NCBI RefSeq assembly: GCF_030272615.1 | Contig: NC_081415.1 | Coordinates: forward strand, 512,705,034 to 512,769,033 | DNA length: 64,000 bases | DNA from: Cryptomeria japonica | Lineage: Eukaryota; Streptophyta; Pinopsida; Cupressales; Cupressaceae | Reading direction: 5' to 3' | Shown here: one piece after another, positions 31,546-44,560 of the stretch | Position numbering within the stretch: the first letter of the stretch is position 1 | How the letters are laid out: the number at the start of each line of letters is the position of its first letter | The notes under the pieces: generated by a model | The model's database searches: none | What the model was told of the DNA's origin: nothing | Seen by the model: only the letters and a program-made list of their open reading frames with translations | Position numbers and translations under genes: made by a program

Positions 31546-32692
31546 TGTTGGAATCAATGAACACTTAGATAGGGGTGAATCAGTCTTCTATAATTTACAA
31601 ACTTATTATGATGATTCTTAAAACACCAGATGTACAAGAAAGAAAGTGAAATTCAAAAACATAATGTAATTAACCATGCAACCATAACACCAAGGTTTTT
31701 ACGTGGAATCCTGGATAGAGAAAAACCATGGTGGGATTTGAACCCACAATATTATTATACTATGGCCAGAAGTATGATAATATTATATGAGGGGAATGCA
31801 GTTGCATTCAAACACACTGCCTAGAGCTCACTGCTTAATTACACAATGCATACAACCTGGAGGATGGATCACTACCTTATAGGCTATTATAAATGATAAC
31901 AATAATGAATTAATTGAAGTATAGCATTGAAGTATGCCAAAAAGTAGTTCTGGTTATTCTTAGATTATCTTCTGCAACTGATCTGACTTTCTACTCTGTT
32001 TCCCTTCTCTGTTATTCACTGGAGCCTCAAAAGCTCCAATCACATTCTCCAAACTTAAAACTTTACTCACACAAACTTCCTTTGGTCATAAAATGCATCA
32101 AAATGATTAACCAAATCGATCTTATATATCTACACCAATAAAAAGAATCATTAACGATTCGGCTTCCAAAAACTGCATAACACAAAACATGAAATGTGTA
32201 TCACCAAGTCGGTTCAATTTGTCCATAAATCCAAATACGAACCAAAACATGATTATAATAATATTCCCATAAGTTATCCCAATCACCTTGAACATGAAAC
32301 TCATCACCGAAATCAACCCAACAAATCCACAACACATGTTACACCAAAATAACTCTACTCTAACTGAATTATAAGATACCGGATCTCTAAAAGTTCTCAT
32401 GAACCAACATAGAATATTAGGATCACGAGATAAGATGTATCAAACCTTCAATCAACTTCCTTGATCATCGCAATCAAAATTACATAACCAAAATCAATAT
32501 ATACATAATGATCTCATGCTCTAATAGTTACTGTGTTCCACCTTCCAGACTTATGCCTTATGAAGAATATGACTTTTGGTAAACCAAATTTGTGTACACC
32601 ATATGTGATCTGCAAGCTGAGTTTCCATCAATTACAACCCCTAATAATATTCCATGCACCAATCTTCACCAGAACTGTGTTGCTTGCCAACA
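31546..32692 (-). repeat. 3' LTR of Cop-E
   Basis: 1147 bp, TGTTGG to CCAACA. Near the left end on the plus strand it contains a block (AAACCATGGTGGGATTTGAA) typical of a copia LTR family also hinted at near 57220 and 63060. The flank GATCA at 31541-31545 would be the target copy; its partner was lost. Confidence 0.9.
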
Positions 32693-32704
32693 ATCTCCCC
32701 CTTT
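32693..32704 (-). other. polypurine tract of Cop-E
   Basis: The minus strand reads AAAGGGGGAGAT directly before TGTTGGCAAG. The same tract with GCCATCAATGCC upstream recurs at 56660-56672. Confidence 0.9.
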
Positions 32705-32849
32705 GGCATTGATGGCAACATTGTGAAATATGAACTATACACTTAAAGCTACAAAACTTCAAATTTCAAACTCACAAAGAAAATACAAGCCCCCCCTAAG
32801 AATTTACACCATTTTTCACTCTACCCTCTCTCCCTCTTTGACAACAATG

Positions 32850-35800
32850 CCAAAGATAGGAATCCGCCAAAATTGATATACAAAGATATGTACGATGGCT
32901 CACCAAAATTTGAATATGTCTGCAAAAATTGTCCTAAAGGAAAATAAACGGTTATCCCATGGCTTCTTAAAATTCTCTAAAATGCTTACCATCCTTCTGA
33001 AAATATAGGCATGCATCTTTGCTCCTCTTTTGTCTACCAGATTAAGCTTATCCAGAGCAACTTTAACATCTTGCATGTTACTCATTAATGAATCTATTCG
33101 GGTAGTGATAAGACTCTCACTTCTGACACTCTACCCAAACATCTTTCCTTTTCTTGATTTAAACTTTTAATCATGTCTAATATACTCAAAACTTGGGGCT
33201 CAAAACTTCTATTCGGGACTAATTGGGATACGTACGACTGTGATATGCTAGCTAGATGCCGTTCACATTCCCTTATTTTCTTGACAATATATGTAGTGAA
33301 CTTGGGAAAAATTAGACCTAACTTGTATAACCAACCACCTTCATCATGAACATCCTGAACACTTTTCATAATAGCAACTAAACTGACTCTATCATCTTCA
33401 AAAATTATTTTAATCTCATAGTATTGAATTGATTCAAAACTTTAATATCTGTTGCCTCCTCCAAAGACTCAAAATGATAACCAACTAAACCCTTAAGCTT
33501 ATCAGAAGCATCAGATGTGTTTGGTTGGAAAGATGGCATTATTTTCTCCAACAGGTCTCATGCCAATGATATCAACTCTTTTTCAGCAGAATGAGACTTT
33601 AGTAAGTCCTCACTGGCTTTGCCTTGCATAATATTTACTTATTTTAGTGCTTGAATAGGAGATAAAGAGCTCAGGTCAATCGACCCCTGACCAAAATCAT
33701 CTATATCAGAAACAATTTGTTTCCCTTTGTCAAGTACAATGTCTCTTGCCACTACCACTAGAGCCCGGTCTTCCTTCTTCTCTTATTTCTCCTTTTCTCT
33801 TCCCTCTGCACTCTCATCTTTATCACCATCTTTTCTCTTCTCTGCTTCATCTGTCTCCTCAACTGATTTCTCTGACACAACTTCTATAACCAGAGGACCT
33901 TGTTCAGCTTCATCAAAGGATCTTGTTTAGCTTCATCGGAGGATCATGTTCAGCTTCATCGAAGATATCATTAGAACCATCAATATCATTAACTATGATC
34001 TGATCATTTGACTATCCTTCTAGAATGACTTTCTTAGATGTTTGATCCTTTTTCTTGTTAGAAACAACAACATGCACTTCTGAAACAAATGTGTCTTGAG
34101 ATGGTTCTTCTCGATTCACATTAATTCTTTGATCTATCAAAAACTATTTCAAAATTATCTCTATCTCTTTTGTTACCTCATCTATCTTGCCAAGACTTAT
34201 TTGTCCTCTTCTTACTTCAAAATTTATCCTTTGCAAGATTTAATAATCTAATGACTTCATATTTGGAAATAACTAAGGATAGATTTACTCTTTTATTCTT
34301 TCATCCTCTAGATTAGTTGTATGCCTCCTTGTGTCCAAACTGTCATACAAGCTTTTAGGGATCATGGATGAAAGTTATATCAATACTTTACTATAGACAT
34401 CCATGTATTCAACAACTGCTTCCTCAATTTCCCTCTAATCTTTATCATCAAAAGTTTCATAATATCTAGGCACATTTTTCAAATTCCCATCCTCAAGAAT
34501 TTCATCAATTAACTCTTTTAAGGTCAGGGGGGGCACAATTTCAAATGAACCTTCAATTTTATTGGATTTGAGAGACACATCCAATTCTAATTTCTGCTTC
34601 TTTCTTTCTCTAGCTTTTCCAGATGACTCGGGCTCTTCTCTTAGCTTCTTTGATTACTGGGGTCCACCTGATTGTGGCTTCTTCACCACTCTAACGTAGG
34701 TGGTTGTCTTTTTCACCTCTTTCATTGCTTCATCAGATTAAGTTTCTATCTTCGGCAATGGCAGCAACATACACTCTTTGGGGTTTCTCCTTCCTTTTCT
34801 CCACTCCACTAGTTGATTTTGTTTGTGACTTGGGTGGAGGAATGGGTTTCTACACACCAGAGGTAGGTGCATACTGAGATTGTCTTGGCTTGGCCTCCTT
34901 TGGAGGAGTGGAAATAGGTTTTGACTTCTTGAGATTTTCCATATCCTCCTCTTTCAGTATGTTTTGTTCTCTTGCCCTTTGCACAACCTCCTTAGATATG
35001 GCCATTTTCTTTGCTAGCTCCTCAACCTCTTTTCTTACTTTTCTCTTTCTCGCTAGTCCGATAAAATTCTTGTGCAAATCAAGACCTTTTTCCTTATAAG
35101 TACCAAACCTTTCTTGACTCAACATGTGTTAAGAATATAGGTATCAAGAGTGTTTGCATCTACCTCATACCCCATGCGCATGATCCAAACAGTCATGGGT
35201 TCCTTATCAACCATGAAGCAGATGGTCTTCTCATACTTCTCAACAATCTCTTTAGGTATCCTCTCTCTTCTTTGCATCATGAATTGAAAGGATTTGAAAT
35301 ACCCCCACAATGTAGATTTTCCTGCAACTATATCTCCTAGACCCTGCAATCCTTCCTTTATTTGAATGGCCACCGGTTTATCATAACCCCATTTAATCTT
35401 CCCAATTCTAGGGATCTCATTCAATACATATAGTGCTATATAGACAATTACAAAACCAAATTTAAAAACATGCTTCTTGTCTTACTTTATCTTCCTTATA
35501 TTTCTAAACAACTCACTAAGAAGTACTGCACAAAGATCATACCTCTTATCTTCCTTTAGCATTTGATAGGATGCAAATATAGTAGTGCCAAATACAAAAT
35601 TCAACTTGCTGGATTGGTACAACTTATATCCTGTCACAATTGAGGAAAATCTCACATCATGCTCAATGATATCACTAATTGTCATTGATAGGTTGTCATA
35701 CTGGGATCCGGTAATAGCTGTCACTATTATGTTCTGAACTTTTCTCAAACCAGGGATATCAGTGGTTTCATTCAAACATGTAATTTCCTAAATGGATTGC

Positions 35801-36195
35801 TTGGTAATCTTGTGAGGTCCATCCAGCCATATGAACTCATCATGGATTTGGCTCAAGATGTATCAAATCCATTCGTGTTCATCGAACACTAAAAAATGAA
35901 TAAACCAGATGAAACCCTTATCCTATAATGACTTGAATTTTGGCTTCAAATTTCCCATTCCATCCATCATATGCTTGGTATACAAGGATAGCATGTGCGC
36001 ATTTCCAAGCTCTTTGATATTACAGTGGATGTATAACTTAATATCTTCATTATGTAGTACACCATACGAGACAAAGTAAAAAGTATCTTCTGGGTCATCT
36101 TCTAAAAATTTGAATGGATGTCTTTTGAATACTAGCCTTGCCCTCTCAATAATCTCAACGACAATTAGAGTCGCAATACCAGATGCAGATGCCAT
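32850..36195 (-). pseudogene. Cop-E long unknown frame (pol position)
   Basis: The minus strand starts MASASGIATLIVVEIIERA at 36195. One frame serves to 35119 with a few stops: sections with LVFKRHPFKFLEDDPEDTFYF, then ITGSQYDNLSMTISDIIEH, NFVFGTTIFASYQMLKEDKRY and a WGYFKSFQFMMQRRERIP block. After a frameshift near 35110 comes a Lys/Glu/Pro-rich middle (KPISTPPKEAKPRQS), then charged sequence rich in EE and KK. The end (33369-33094) has GGWLYKLGLIFPKFTTYIVKKI and a coiled-coil-like tail. Total about 1100 codons, decayed. It is no pol domain I know. It could be a captured host gene or an accessory ORF of a non-autonomous family. Confidence 0.6.
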
Positions 36196-36609
36196 CTCAA
36201 AATTAAGGTGTGAAAGGATAGCTCACAAAAAGATAAATACCTTTTGATTCTCAACCAGATGCAAGGAATCTCTAACTGATCGCTTCAAGCTCTGCTATGA
36301 CTTCTCAATCTCATTCACTTCACTCTTTTTCCCTTACTCTTTTTTTGCAATGTGAAGAATGAATAAGTAAAGTGCCTTTTTATCTTCCAAAAACCTAACA
36401 TTATTTGGTAATAAATGCACAACTCTAAAGGCTTTTGGATACCCTGCATATTCAGGAATTCATCAACGGATACTCAAACTGCCATGAAATCTACCGCATA
36501 TATACTGCATAGCTAATCTCCATCATCTACAACCATCCTTAACCACTTAAAGATTTGTGAAAGGGGGTTTCAAAGGTTTGCATGAAAATCTTCCCCCTAA
36601 GGCCAACAT

Positions 36610-37830
36610 GCCTTAGTTACTAGATGAGGTTCCAGCACAAGAATCAGGTGTGGAGCCATTCTACACATTTTAAACTTCCTTTTTAACCCATATCTTCTTA
36701 TCTTGATCTCTGATCTCTTCCGCCTTAGCTTTGCCAAATTTTCATCTGATTTCTTCTTTTCTACTAGAGTATTCCTGCTTCTGTAATATCTTGCAACATG
36801 ACTGGGATTGTTTCATGCATGACAAACAACACTTCTTTGCATAGGCCTGAAGTTCATCTGATTTGGTCTCATCCTGCATTGGTTAGAAATGTGCCCAAAC
36901 ATTCCACAAGCATAGCATCTCTTATTCTGAAAGTTATTTATCACTAATATGCACATGTTTGACTTATGACCAAAGTTGTTGCATATGAAACATTTACTAT
37001 TAAAGGTAGAACCATTGCTCATCATATTATTCATCATCCCATTATTCATCTTACTTCTGCATTTATTTGCCATATGACTAAATTTTCCACAAATAAAACA
37101 TTTACCATTGAATTTATAGGCATTAGGCTATCTTACTAGAGGTTTCTTGTTCTTCTACTAATGATTTCTTTGTCCTAAACTAGAGGATTCTCCTTTCTCA
37201 AATCCAAGTCCTCGCATGTCTTTCCCATGTCTCTAACTTTCCAACATCTCATCTAACTAGGCTAAACTTTCTTTAAACTTTCCTTTGTACTCACTAGCTA
37301 TAGAAAGCTCATCTCTCAAAATTATGATCTTCCTTTCAAGTTCTTGTCCATCATTCTTGCATTGCACCAATTCAAGCTTCAATTGATCATTCTTATATGT
37401 CAATCTGCAACATTCATTAGATTTATCCTTCAATGATTGATTTAGGGTTTCTTCATTCTTCTTTCGATCTTCAATCTCCTTTGTCATCTTCATTACAATG
37501 GATGCATTTCATTCTTCAAGACTGCATTCTCCCTAGCCATCTTCTCACATTCATCTATCTTGTCTTGTAGGGCTTGATTTTCAACACTTCGTTCTCCTTT
37601 CTTCTTCAATTTATCCGTCAGCTCCTTTATCTTCTCTCTTGATGTACTCACTTATTCTTTAAGGTTTTCAATAAAATTTCTAGCTGCTTCCAGACTTCTC
37701 CTCAAGCTACTCTTCTCTTTAATAGCTACATCAAGATCTTCAAGTGCCACACTAAGTTGTCTCTACAAACCGAAGTCCATTGATTCAATCTTTTGGGTCT
37801 TCCTCAAGCTATTAGGCTTTCTCGAAGGAA
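36610..37830 (-). pseudogene. Cop-E gag with four zinc knuckles
   Basis: Minus strand. A coiled coil (MTKEIEDRKKNEETLNQSL, then LKLELVQCKNDGQELERKI) leads to RGLGFEKGESSS, a hallmark near the end of many plant copia gags. Four knuckle units follow: CFICGKFSHMANKC, CFICNNFGHKSNMC, CYACGMFGHISNQC, and a decayed fourth in which the second Cys is a TGA and the last Cys is Tyr (NNPSHVARYYRSR). Knuckles bind the element RNA for packaging. The capsid part before the coiled coil is missing, consistent with a shortened element. Stops also interrupt between the coiled coil and the first knuckle. Confidence 0.85.
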
Positions 37831-37833
37831 CTA

Positions 37834-37846
37834 GGCTCTGATACCA
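37834..37846 (-). other. primer-binding site of Cop-E
   Basis: The minus strand reads TGGTATCAGAGCC two bases after the LTR end: tRNA-Met type. Confidence 0.95.
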
Positions 37847-37848
37847 AT

Positions 37849-38984
37849 TGTTGGAATCAATGAACATAGAGAGGGGGGGTGAATTAGTGTTCTATAATTT
37901 GCAAACTTATTACACTAATTCTTAAACCACTAGATGTACAAGAAAGAAAGTAAAATGCAGAAACATAAAGTAATTAATCATGCATCCATAACACCAAGAT
38001 TTTTATTTGGAAACTCGGAAAGGGAAAAACTATGGTGGGATTTGAACCCATAATATTATTATACTATGGCCAAAAGTATGATAATATTACATGAGGGGAA
38101 TGCACTTGCATTTAGGCACACTGCCTAGAGCTCACTGGTTAGTTACAAAAGGGCTAGAACCTGAAGGAAGGCTCACTTCCTTACAGGCTATTACAAATGA
38201 TTATAATAATGAATGAAGTAAAGTATAGCATCTAACTATGCCAAAATGTAATTCTGGTTAGGCTCAAATTATCTTCTACAACTGATTTGACATTTTGTTC
38301 TATTTTCCTACTCTATTACATACCGAAGCACCAAAATCTTCAATCAATTCACCAGACTTACAAATCCACTCACACAGACATCCTTCGCACATAACATGCA
38401 TCAAAATGATTAACCAAATCAATCTTATATATCTTCACCACCAAAAATAATAACTAACCATGTCAGCTTCCAAAAACCACATAACATGCAACATGAAACA
38501 TGTATCACTAAGTCGGCTCAAGGCATCCACAAATCCAAATGAGGACCAAAACATGATGATAATAAGATTCCCATAAGTCAGCCCAATCACCTCGAACATG
38601 AAAGTAATCACCAAAATCAACCTAACAAATCTGTAACACATGTTACACCAAAATAAATCTTCTCTAACTGAATTACAAGATATCAGATCTCTAAACTTGC
38701 TCATGAACCAACACCAGATATCAGGATCACAAGATAAGATGTCTGAAACCTTGAATGAACTTCCTTTATCACCACAACCAAAATTACATCACCAAAATCA
38801 AGATATGCACAATGATCTCTTGCTCTACCAGTTACTATGTTCCACCTTCCAGACTTATGCCTTATGAAGAATATGACTTCTGGTAAACCAAATCTGTGTA
38901 CACCATATGTGCTCTGGAAGTTGAGTTGCCATCAATGACAACCCCTAAGCATCTACCATGCACCAATATTCACCAGAGCAATGT
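37849..38984 (-). repeat. 5' LTR of Cop-E, outer end lost
   Basis: Matches 31546-32680 with about 12% mismatch over a 215-base sample. The last dozen bases (TTGCTTGCCAACA in the partner) are replaced by LINE-1 sequence, so the outer junction is eroded. Confidence 0.85.
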
Positions 38985-39345
38985 CTCTTTCAAACAAATC
39001 CTTCCAATACCTTTGGGGAGGATTACTAGACAACGAGGAAGAAATAGACCTAATTCTAATAGTTCCCCTAATGACAACCTTTGAAGGAGACAAGAAAGAG
39101 AAAGAGAAGGTCCCACCCACATCATAGGAACACACATCATCCTAAATCAGTAGAAAAAGACAAAAGTAGTCTGCACAAAACTATCTGAGGAATGCAAAAG
39201 TGCAAAAGGTCCAAAACCACAAACTCAGTCAGAAGCAGGCTCACTACATCATCCTTACCCAACTTCCCCTAAACCTTGCCAAACAACTCCCACCCACCAC
39301 TCGTCATGCTCTTTTTCATAAAAAAAGAAGCACACCTTGTTATAA
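38985..39345 (-). pseudogene. LINE-1 5' end and ORF1 N-terminus
   Basis: On the minus strand a Ser-rich frame (DVGGTFSFSFLSPSKVV, then SSLSSNPPQRYWKDLFER) leads to the Cop-E edge. A plant L1 ORF1 commonly begins with a Ser/Pro-rich segment before DUF4283, and continuity with 31545 is plausible. The left limit of the LINE is a guess. Confidence 0.45.
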
Positions 39346-40965
39346 GTGTGATTTTTAGTGTTATATTTGAAAGGTCTTCATTAACAATGACATATTTCAA
39401 ATTTTAATATTTGTGAATTTTGGAAGAACATTTTATTTCATAACAAACAGTTCATATAATAACGTGTAGGTAAAAATAAGGTATTTTGTTTTGGTTATTT
39501 ACTCAAATTTGATAAGTACATAGGTTTTAAACATTAGAGGCAAAGGAAGAATGAAAGAAATATTTTAGTTTTTAATATTACTTATGGAGGATAATACATA
39601 ATTGTGAAGTTTCTTTCTTACAAGGGTTTTTCATTGTAAGTCCCATGTAATGTGGTGATCTCATGTCAATTATTGATTTTAGTTTTTAATTTACATTCTT
39701 AAATCTATTAATGATATTGTATAAATTAATAACATAAGACCGATGGCAATTTATGAGCAAGAAAATTCATTTTTAGTAAATTTTTTTGCTTTTTAAAGAT
39801 TCGTACACCTAAACTTTGAGTTCTAGTGAGGCACCAACTATATAGTGCTAGATTTTATTGATGAACATTTTTTAAGAAATATTTTCTTTCACGTAAATTT
39901 ATTTCAATTGAATAGGATTCAACCAAAAAAAATCAATTAGGTTAAACTATGACAAAATACCAAACTTTAACCAATTTTACATGAAAGGTGGATTTTCATC
40001 ATACATTAATACATATGTTATATATAAAATAAAATATTGCAATATTTCTTAAGTAATTTTATATAGACAATTATTTCAATAGGACAAGTAACAAGGCCTT
40101 AAAACAAAACCTATATCTTGCATCATAAGGGTGATTAAGAAGACCCTTCTCCACCATACATGGCTAGCACAAATCTTTGTGTTGATGTGTGCTAATCTTA
40201 ACCCCCTTTCAACTATTTCATCCCTTCATCTCATTAATTCTTTTTGTTGGACAATAATTATATTTTCATCTCATCTCATTTTTGTATATGTCCCATCTCT
40301 ATCTAATAACTATCCTAGAGTAAGTTTGTCCTATAGGAATATTAGAGTAACATAGTGAAAACATCAGAGTATTTGTTTAGTATTATCATATATGTTCTAC
40401 ATCAATGTTAATGGAAGATATGCTATTATCTAATTTTATGTTAAATTATGGTAAATATATTCTAGCACGAAACTAAAATGCTTTTTAATTTTAGGGGTAA
40501 ATAACAAGTTTGAAGGGACTTAATAAAGTACAAATTACATTATTTTGAATTTTTCTTTAGTATCAAAATCTTTGTTTTCTGTTTGGAAGGAACTTTCTTG
40601 AAATTCTTCATTGACCTTAGCCTGTTTATTTTCACCCTTATCATTTTTTTCTTTTTGTTACTTAGTTCTTATGTTAGGACCAAATCTAGTAGGCATCCTT
40701 CCAACCTTATCTTTTCCATCTACATAGCATTGCTCCTAACAACCTTATTGATATTTATATTTAGTTTTAGCACGTCTTTATTCAAATCCTTCTATTCAAC
40801 TCTAGTCTAGATCATTTAACAATACACTTTTCCAAAACTTACTCATTTTGATTAAAACTAAAAATCACGTTCAATAATAATACCTATTAATACTTGTACA
40901 TCTCTTTCCTTTGCATTCAAAGAAAATTGTTTGCCTTTTTTTTCCCTAGATTTTTTCCATGGTAT

Positions 40966-41064
40966 ATTATAGGCATTATATTTATGACATTAGTAACTTA
41001 ATAAAAAAAAAATCTATTATAGGCATTATATTTATGACATTAGTAACTTAATTAAAAAAAAATC
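40966..41064. repeat. about 50-bp tandem duplication
   Basis: Two nearly identical units (TATTATAGGCATTATATTTA to an A run followed by TCT), differing by one base in the A/T run. Confidence 0.85.
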
Positions 41065-42186
41065 TTACTTGTATTTGATATACCCTATCTTTCCGCTAGT
41101 GGGTTATACTTTTGTAGCTTTTGGCCTGTTGCGCCCTACTTTTCAACGCATTTTGGTTGGTATAGTGCTATTTGGGAAGGACAATAGTCCCTGCAGACAA
41201 AGGTTTAACCAGAACACCGCTACAGTTTACAAACGTTTGTCAAAGTTTCTAACTTTTCGTAGTCCTATGTTTGTTGAATAGACATCCAATTGAATAGCCA
41301 CGATTAACGACAGCAGTTGAATTTACCGCGAATAATAAACCCATTTCTAGACAACAATAGCATCTCTTTTTCAGTTTGTTGTGTTTCTCCATTATATTGT
41401 TTGTCTCTTTTCCAAATTAACCTAGGACATGTTTTCATTTTTATTTTCTTTTTTTTATCTATTGTTTTATTAAATTTATTTAAATTTATAGATAGATGAG
41501 GAAGGAGGTGAGGTTGAGATTCCAGAAAGCTGAATGGTCATATTCCATTTTTGTGTCTAGTGAATTCAGATTAGTGCTCTTCGTCATTTTTTATTCTCTC
41601 ACATTCGTCTTCTATCTGTTTTGTGTGGGGTTTTGATAGTCAATTGTTGCATTTGTTTGACCTTATTTTGAATAAGTTTTATCAATAAAATTTTGAATGT
41701 GGTTGGTTTAATTTTCATTGTTTTCCCATCTGCATCCTTATTGTCTTCATCTCTATTGCATTTATTGTTTGGCCCTAAACCATACTAGACTCTCTCCTTG
41801 GCCAGTTGGCAATGGGACCGGGAAGGGGAAGCTTCACCAATGGAGGAGATGATAGACATGGAGAAGATGGCAAAGTGTCTTCTGACCCTAAGATTCTCTA
41901 TCTCCCCTAATTTAGATATGATATAAGCTTTGAAATTTGACAAAAATAGATTGAAAGGCATAGTTATTTTCTTTCTTTGTTTGGAACCTTGCAATTATCC
42001 TTTTAGGAAGTTTGATAGTGTGGAGAAAAAATTGGGTATTCATGCCTCGTTTTACAAATTTTTTTTAAAAGGGCTTGTTTATTGTTTATTTTTAGAAACC
42101 ACTCTACAAAGGATATGGTTATTAAAAAGGAGTTTTAGAATATGAGAATCCATTTTATAGGCCCTTCCTTGGACTCCTAATGGGAA

Positions 42187-42370
42187 TTTTGAGGTGCTTG
42201 TATCTTGGTTAGCTCCTAGGTTGCTTGAAATTTAAGCCACCCCCCCAGCAACTTTGTAAATTTATCCCCAAATTGTGAGGAGGTTGTATCTAGGTTAGCT
42301 CCTAGGTTGCTTGAAATTTAGGCCACCCCCCCTCCCCCCAACAACTTTGTAAATTTATCCCCAAATTGTT
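42187..42370. repeat. about 90-bp tandem duplication with C-runs
   Basis: Two units of TTAGCTCCTAGGTTGCTTGA followed by a run of C, CAACTTTGTAAATTTATCCC and CAAATTGT. The second unit has a longer C-run interrupted by T. It lies just before Gyp-H begins. Confidence 0.85.
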
Positions 42371-42504
42371 AGAACATACGAAATGTACAAAAAGTGGAAG
42401 AGGTGGGACTGATTCTACCTTATTAAATACTAGAGTTCCGAGATATCTATTGCACTAGAGGTAGAACATCCTAAGGTCATATCAATACAAGTGATGATAA
42501 GAGA

Positions 42505-43650
42505 ATGTTTAAGTCCATATATGCGATACCAACTATATTAGAACCGAATAAAGATGCAGAATGGAGGATGTGTATAACTCGAGAACCACCAATAATATCA
42601 CTATGAAGTGTAGGTTCCAATTGCTAAGGATGGATGACATTATGGACTATTTGAGTGGAGTATAATATTACACAAAGATTGACCTAAAGTGTGGATACAA
42701 TCAAATCATAATAAGAGAAGAAGATGATTAGAAGAATGCATCTAAAACTAGTGACGGATTGTATGAATGGTTGGTGATTCCTTTCATATTGACTAATACA
42801 CCGAGCACTTTCATGAGGCTGATGAGGTATTGAAGTAGTTCTTGGGTAAGTTTTCTATTTTTTACTTGGTTGAAATTCTAGTTTTTAGTGAGAGTAGAGA
42901 AGAGCATTTGTGGCATATCAGAGAAGTATTTCAGAGGCTGAGAGAAGAGAAGCTACAAATAAGCATCAAGAAGTGTACTATCATGAAGATAGAATTGGTA
43001 TTATTGGGATTTCTCATTGTTGTAGAAGGATTGAAGATGGACTTGGATAAGGTTAGAGAAATTGTTGAATGGCCTACACTAGTAAATGTTGAGGAGGTAA
43101 TATATTTTCATCGATTGGCCACTTTCCATAGGAAGTTCATCAAAAAAATTAGTACCAAATGTACACCTATGACTAAGGCAATGAGAGGAGGAAGGAAATA
43201 TTTCAAGTGGATATCTAGAGCACAAAGGAGCATTAAAATGTTGAAGTAGAAGGTAATAGAACTACTAGTATTAGTGTTGTTAGATTTCAATAACGTATTT
43301 CAAGTTTATTGTGATGCTAGTGAAAATGCAAGAGGAGCAGCATTAAGTCAAGAAGTAAGATGAAGAACATATTCTAGTGAAAAGTTGAATGATGCTAAGA
43401 AAATATATTCAGTCTATAATAAGGATTTCCATGCCATTATTCAAGTTTTGAAGAAGTGAAGACATTACTTTTTGCCTTAAGAATTTTTGTTATACACTGA
43501 TCATCAAGCTTTGTGGTATCTAAATAGTCAAAATAAGTTGAATAAGAGGCATATGAGATGGGTTGAATTCTTGTAGAGTTACACATATGCATTGAAGTAT
43601 AGGAGTGGTAAGTCAAAAAAAGCTACAGATGCATTGAGCCAAAGGAGGAA
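42505..43650 (+). pseudogene. Gyp-H RT and RNase H
   Basis: Plus strand. YAIPTILEPNKDAEWRMC begins the RT. Decayed text over 42600-42840 still resembles the same stretch of Gyp-F at DNA level. From 42842 there is an open part with a degraded active site (FYLVEILVF where YLDDILVF is expected) and the thumb EIVEWPTLVNVEEV. RNase H motifs follow: [40 protein letters not shown]. Stops and frameshifts throughout; no protease or gag precedes it, so the element is truncated on the left. Confidence 0.85.
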
Positions 43651-43779
43651 TCTATTGTTAAAAATGAGAGTGGAAGTATTGGATTTTGATAAACTTAAAT
43701 ATTTGTATGAGGATGACCATGATTTTGTAGAAGCATGGAAATAATGTAAAGAAACAACAATTATAGATAGAAGTTAGTG

Positions 43780-44560
43780 TTTGGATTACTTCATTCAGGA
43801 GTATATTCAATTCAAGGGAAATTAGTTATGCATTTTGAGGTATTCAATAAGAGAGAATTTGATCAAAGAAAAATGTACTGAAGGATTAGCAAGACACTTT
43901 GGTAATGACAAGATGGTCGCATTTGTGAGTAAACACTACTTTTACCTACAAATGTATAAGGATATCTAGAACTATGTTCAAAGTTGCAAAAAATATCAAG
44001 TTCCAAAGGGAAGTAGTAAGAATATTGGATTATACAAACATTTGATAGTACCAACAAAACCTTGGGAAGACATTAACATAGATTACATATTGGGGTTGCT
44101 AAGGACACAAATAGTCAATGATTCAATATTGGTAGTTAAGGACAAATTTTCTAAAATAGCACATTTCATTCCTTGCAAGATGACCAATGATGTGGTGCAT
44201 GTTGTAGACCTATTTTTCAAGGAGATTTTTAGATTGCATGGATTACTAAAGAGTAAAATTTCAAACTAGGATACAAAGTTCATTGGATATTTTTGGAGGA
44301 TATTATGGAAGAAGATGAAGATAGACTTGAAATTTACTTCAACATATCATATGTAGACTAATGGACAAACAAAAGTAGTAAACAAAAGTTTGGGTAACTT
44401 GTTAAGGTGTTTGGTAGGAGAAAAATAGGAAATTGGAATATAGTTCTACCACAAGTAGAGTTTCCATACAATAATTCAATAAACTAGAGTACCTGGGGAA
44501 GACACCATTTGAGATAGTGACTTAAATACATCTTAGAGGAGTTTCAGAGATTGGAGACAT
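43780..44560 (+). pseudogene. Gyp-H integrase
   Basis: Plus strand: LARHFGNDKMVAFVSKHYFY (zinc region, decayed), CKKYQVPKGSSKNIGLY, then PWEDINIDYILGL (first catalytic Asp) and KFSKIAHFIPCKMTNDVVHV, close to the same block of Gyp-A (FIPCKRTNDA). DTKFIGYFW holds the second Asp; TNGQTKVVNKSLGNLLRC has Lys at the catalytic Glu, as in Gyp-A. Multiple stops. Inactive. Confidence 0.85.

Larger units (their letters stand above)
31546..38984 (-). mobile_element. Cop-E: copia-type element with an unknown ORF in place of pol
   Basis: Minus strand, 7.4 kb: 5' LTR (38984-37849), tRNA-Met primer site, gag with coiled coil and four zinc knuckles, then a long decayed frame of unknown type, polypurine tract and 3' LTR (32692-31546). 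No protease, integrase, RT or RNase H motif was found, so it is non-autonomous. LTRs differ at about one base in eight over the part I compared, so it is old. It sits inside LINE-1 ORF1. Confidence 0.85.
29586..39345 (-). mobile_element. LINE-1: L1-type element split by Cop-E
   Basis: A minus-strand LINE with ORF1 then ORF2 start. Its 5' part (38985-39345) and the rest (31545-29586) flank Cop-E. The 3' half of ORF2 (RT onward) and any tail are absent. Boundaries at 29586 and 39345 are approximate; no target duplication was found. Confidence 0.7.
39346..42500. other. AT-rich stretch without recognisable gene
   Basis: About 3.1 kb, strongly AT-rich, with short unsupported frames only (for example 40583-40810 and 41317-41499). 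It contains two local tandem duplications described separately. No LTR edges or splice-consistent exons were found. Confidence 0.5.
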
